This document shows, piece after piece, positions 13,483 to 14,665 of a DNA stretch of 14,665 nt. This DNA is from Dunaliella salina (Eukaryota; Chlorophyta; Chlorophyceae; Chlamydomonadales; Dunaliellaceae), in contig MU069870.1 in the NCBI GenBank assembly GCA_002284615.2, forward strand, positions 20,207-34,871, read 5' to 3'. The translations under genes and the position numbers were made by a program. Position 1 is the stretch's first letter. Each line of letters begins with the position of its first letter. Below the pieces are notes generated by a model, which was not told where the DNA came from, searched no databases, and was given only the letters and a program-made list of their open reading frames with translations.

Positions 13483-13680
13483 GTAAGATGAAAGCATGGC
13501 TAGGAGTCAGTCGATTCTGGTTTGACTGGAGGCCTCCTTTTTTACTTGTAACCTTGTAAGACAAAAGCATGAACTCTCGTGGTAAGATAAAAGCATGGTA
13601 AGATGAAAGCATGAACTCTCGCTGAGTCACTTTTTCTTGGTAAGATTAAAGCATGAACTGGCATGGTAAGATGAAAGCAT
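13483..13680 (+). repeat. Six-copy array of a donor-like 15-mer, GTAAGAT.AAAGCAT
   Basis: Copies start at 13483, 13556, 13582, 13598, 13640 and 13666, with consensus GTAAGA[TC][GAT]AAAGCAT. Several continue AACT.TCG, and two of these go on to CTGAG[TG]CACTTTT[TA]CTTGG. Spacing is irregular (16 to 73 bases). The first five bases match a strong 5' splice site, and the first copy directly follows the exon-like frame ending at 13482. Confidence 0.9.
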
Positions 13681-13756
13681 AAACTATCGCTGAGGCACTT
13701 TTACTTGGACTACAAAGAAGCATCAGCGGCTTGTCACCCTCTGGTTTTCCTTTTTT

Positions 13757-13862
13757 ACGAGGACTATGAATCACAGAAAACCACCCAATTTGGTGCAGTG
13801 GGTGGTCAGAAATAAAGACCAGGGAATCCAAAAGTAGAGTTCACAGCGCGGCTGATTAGGCA
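13757..13862. repeat. Dispersed repeat of about 105 bases, copy 2
   Basis: Partner of 12084-12189. This copy preserves a perfect stem CCACCCA / TGGGTGG around ATTTGGTGCAG; the first copy's right arm ends in TGGGTGA instead. No terminal inverted repeats or target-site duplications are evident. Confidence 0.85.
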
Positions 13863-14571
13863 CCTGCATCCTAATCCAGGACTGTTATGTTCTAATGCAA
13901 CAGGCAGAAATACAGGCTATATTTAGGACCAGGCTTAAGTGTCCCAGGTTGGGGCGCACCGATGCTGGGAGCATAAAAATAACACCTTTTTTGGGGGGTA
14001 AGAGCTGTCCAGCTCTGGGATATTTGCCCCATGCTCACTCATACCATTTAAACTCAGTTTCAAAAAGTGGCTAAAAACGGTCAAGTTAAGCTCATTTTGC
14101 ACCTAAAGCTAGGAAACAGGTGGAAAGCAAACTCTTTAAACGTTGGAATCCTGCACCTAACCAAACACGTAACCTATCCAACCTCTTCATGATGTCAATG
14201 ATATCAATGTGTTGCATGTCAAAGTAGAATTGGAGCTCAACTCGCTCTGTTGACAAGCAAGTCCTTTGTACATAAATTTCCTGGGAAAAACATGGACCTC
14301 ATGTCAAAGCTATCAGACATGGGCTCAAAGTGGTCAATTGATTTTCAGACTTTCTGAGAAAGACGGTTGAAAGCTGGGAAAAGGAAGAACTGCATTTATG
14401 TGTTCAGTGGCTGTCCATGATGGCCACCAAACACAGGCACATGACAACCAGGGCAGCCTGCTCTTCTTGCCTTTATCCAGCTCCTTCCATCCTTGGCCTG
14501 AGCCTTCTCGCAAGTCTTTCCTGGTGCTAGCCAGTGCAAAGCTGCAAGTTTAAAATTTGTGGTCTGAGTTT

Positions 14572-14578
<7 letters not shown>
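13863..14578. other. No recognised gene
   Basis: Open frames are short on both strands, and I see no strong repeat and no RNA gene. Stretches such as AGTGGCTAAAAACGGTCAAG resemble wording near 12005, but too weakly to call. Confidence 0.5.
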
Positions 14579-14604
<26 letters not shown>

Positions 14605-14631
14605 ACACAGAAAATCAAAGAGCGCGGCAAA

Positions 14632-14664
<33 letters not shown>

Positions 14665-14665
14665 A
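14579..14665. repeat. (CA)n microsatellites
   Basis: (CA)n runs from about 14579 to 14604. After a 28-base interval, a (CT)4 leads directly into a second (CA)n reaching the window end. The tract is cut by the window boundary. Confidence 0.97.

Noticed and set aside
1..14665. CRISPR array, prokaryotic operons, tRNA or rRNA genes
   Set aside because: The repeats lack regular spacers of uniform length, gene structure is spliceosomal, and I saw no cloverleaf or conserved rRNA stretch.

Overview
This is eukaryotic nuclear DNA: spliceosomal GT-AG introns of 1.7 and 3.4 kb, many microsatellites and degenerate local repeats, and very little coding sequence. There are no bacterial operons, rRNA or recognisable tRNAs. 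The organism cannot be named. The one identified protein looks plant/algal or protist-like, and two weak hints of a changed genetic code (see findings) would point to an ulvophyte green alga, but that is speculation.

The only gene I identify with confidence is a minus-strand, multi-exon TXNDC17/TRP14-like thioredoxin (DUF953, WCPDC active site) spanning about 8081 to 2617. Three exons fit in order, in frame and in splice phase: 8081-7928 (active site), 6198-6128 (VGSR..W..PDHPF segment) and 2746-2617 (cis-proline VPT segment, C-terminus and TGA stop). The first exon is unresolved; 9158-9136 is a phase-compatible candidate that would give a protein of about 125 residues.

Layout: 1-240 is a GGGAA/GA purine tract. 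400-1008 holds a diverged duplicated block. 1009-2616 has no supported gene. 2617-8081 is the TXNDC17-like gene and its repeat-filled introns. 8082-9160 holds several short tandem duplications and the possible first exon. 9160-13160 has no recognised gene but three repeat groups. 13166-13700 has an exon-like open frame on the plus strand followed by a six-copy array resembling a 5' splice site. CA microsatellites close the window.

The most unusual pattern is that each recognised TXNDC17 exon is accompanied by one or more decayed nearby copies of one of its own splice junctions: a copy of the active-site exon end with its donor, a tandem array of the second exon's acceptor, and a copy of the last exon's acceptor. 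The copies have lost key residues, so they look like fossils of repeated local duplication around exon borders, or decoy splice sites. The donor-like array at 13483-13680 may be the same phenomenon at another exon.
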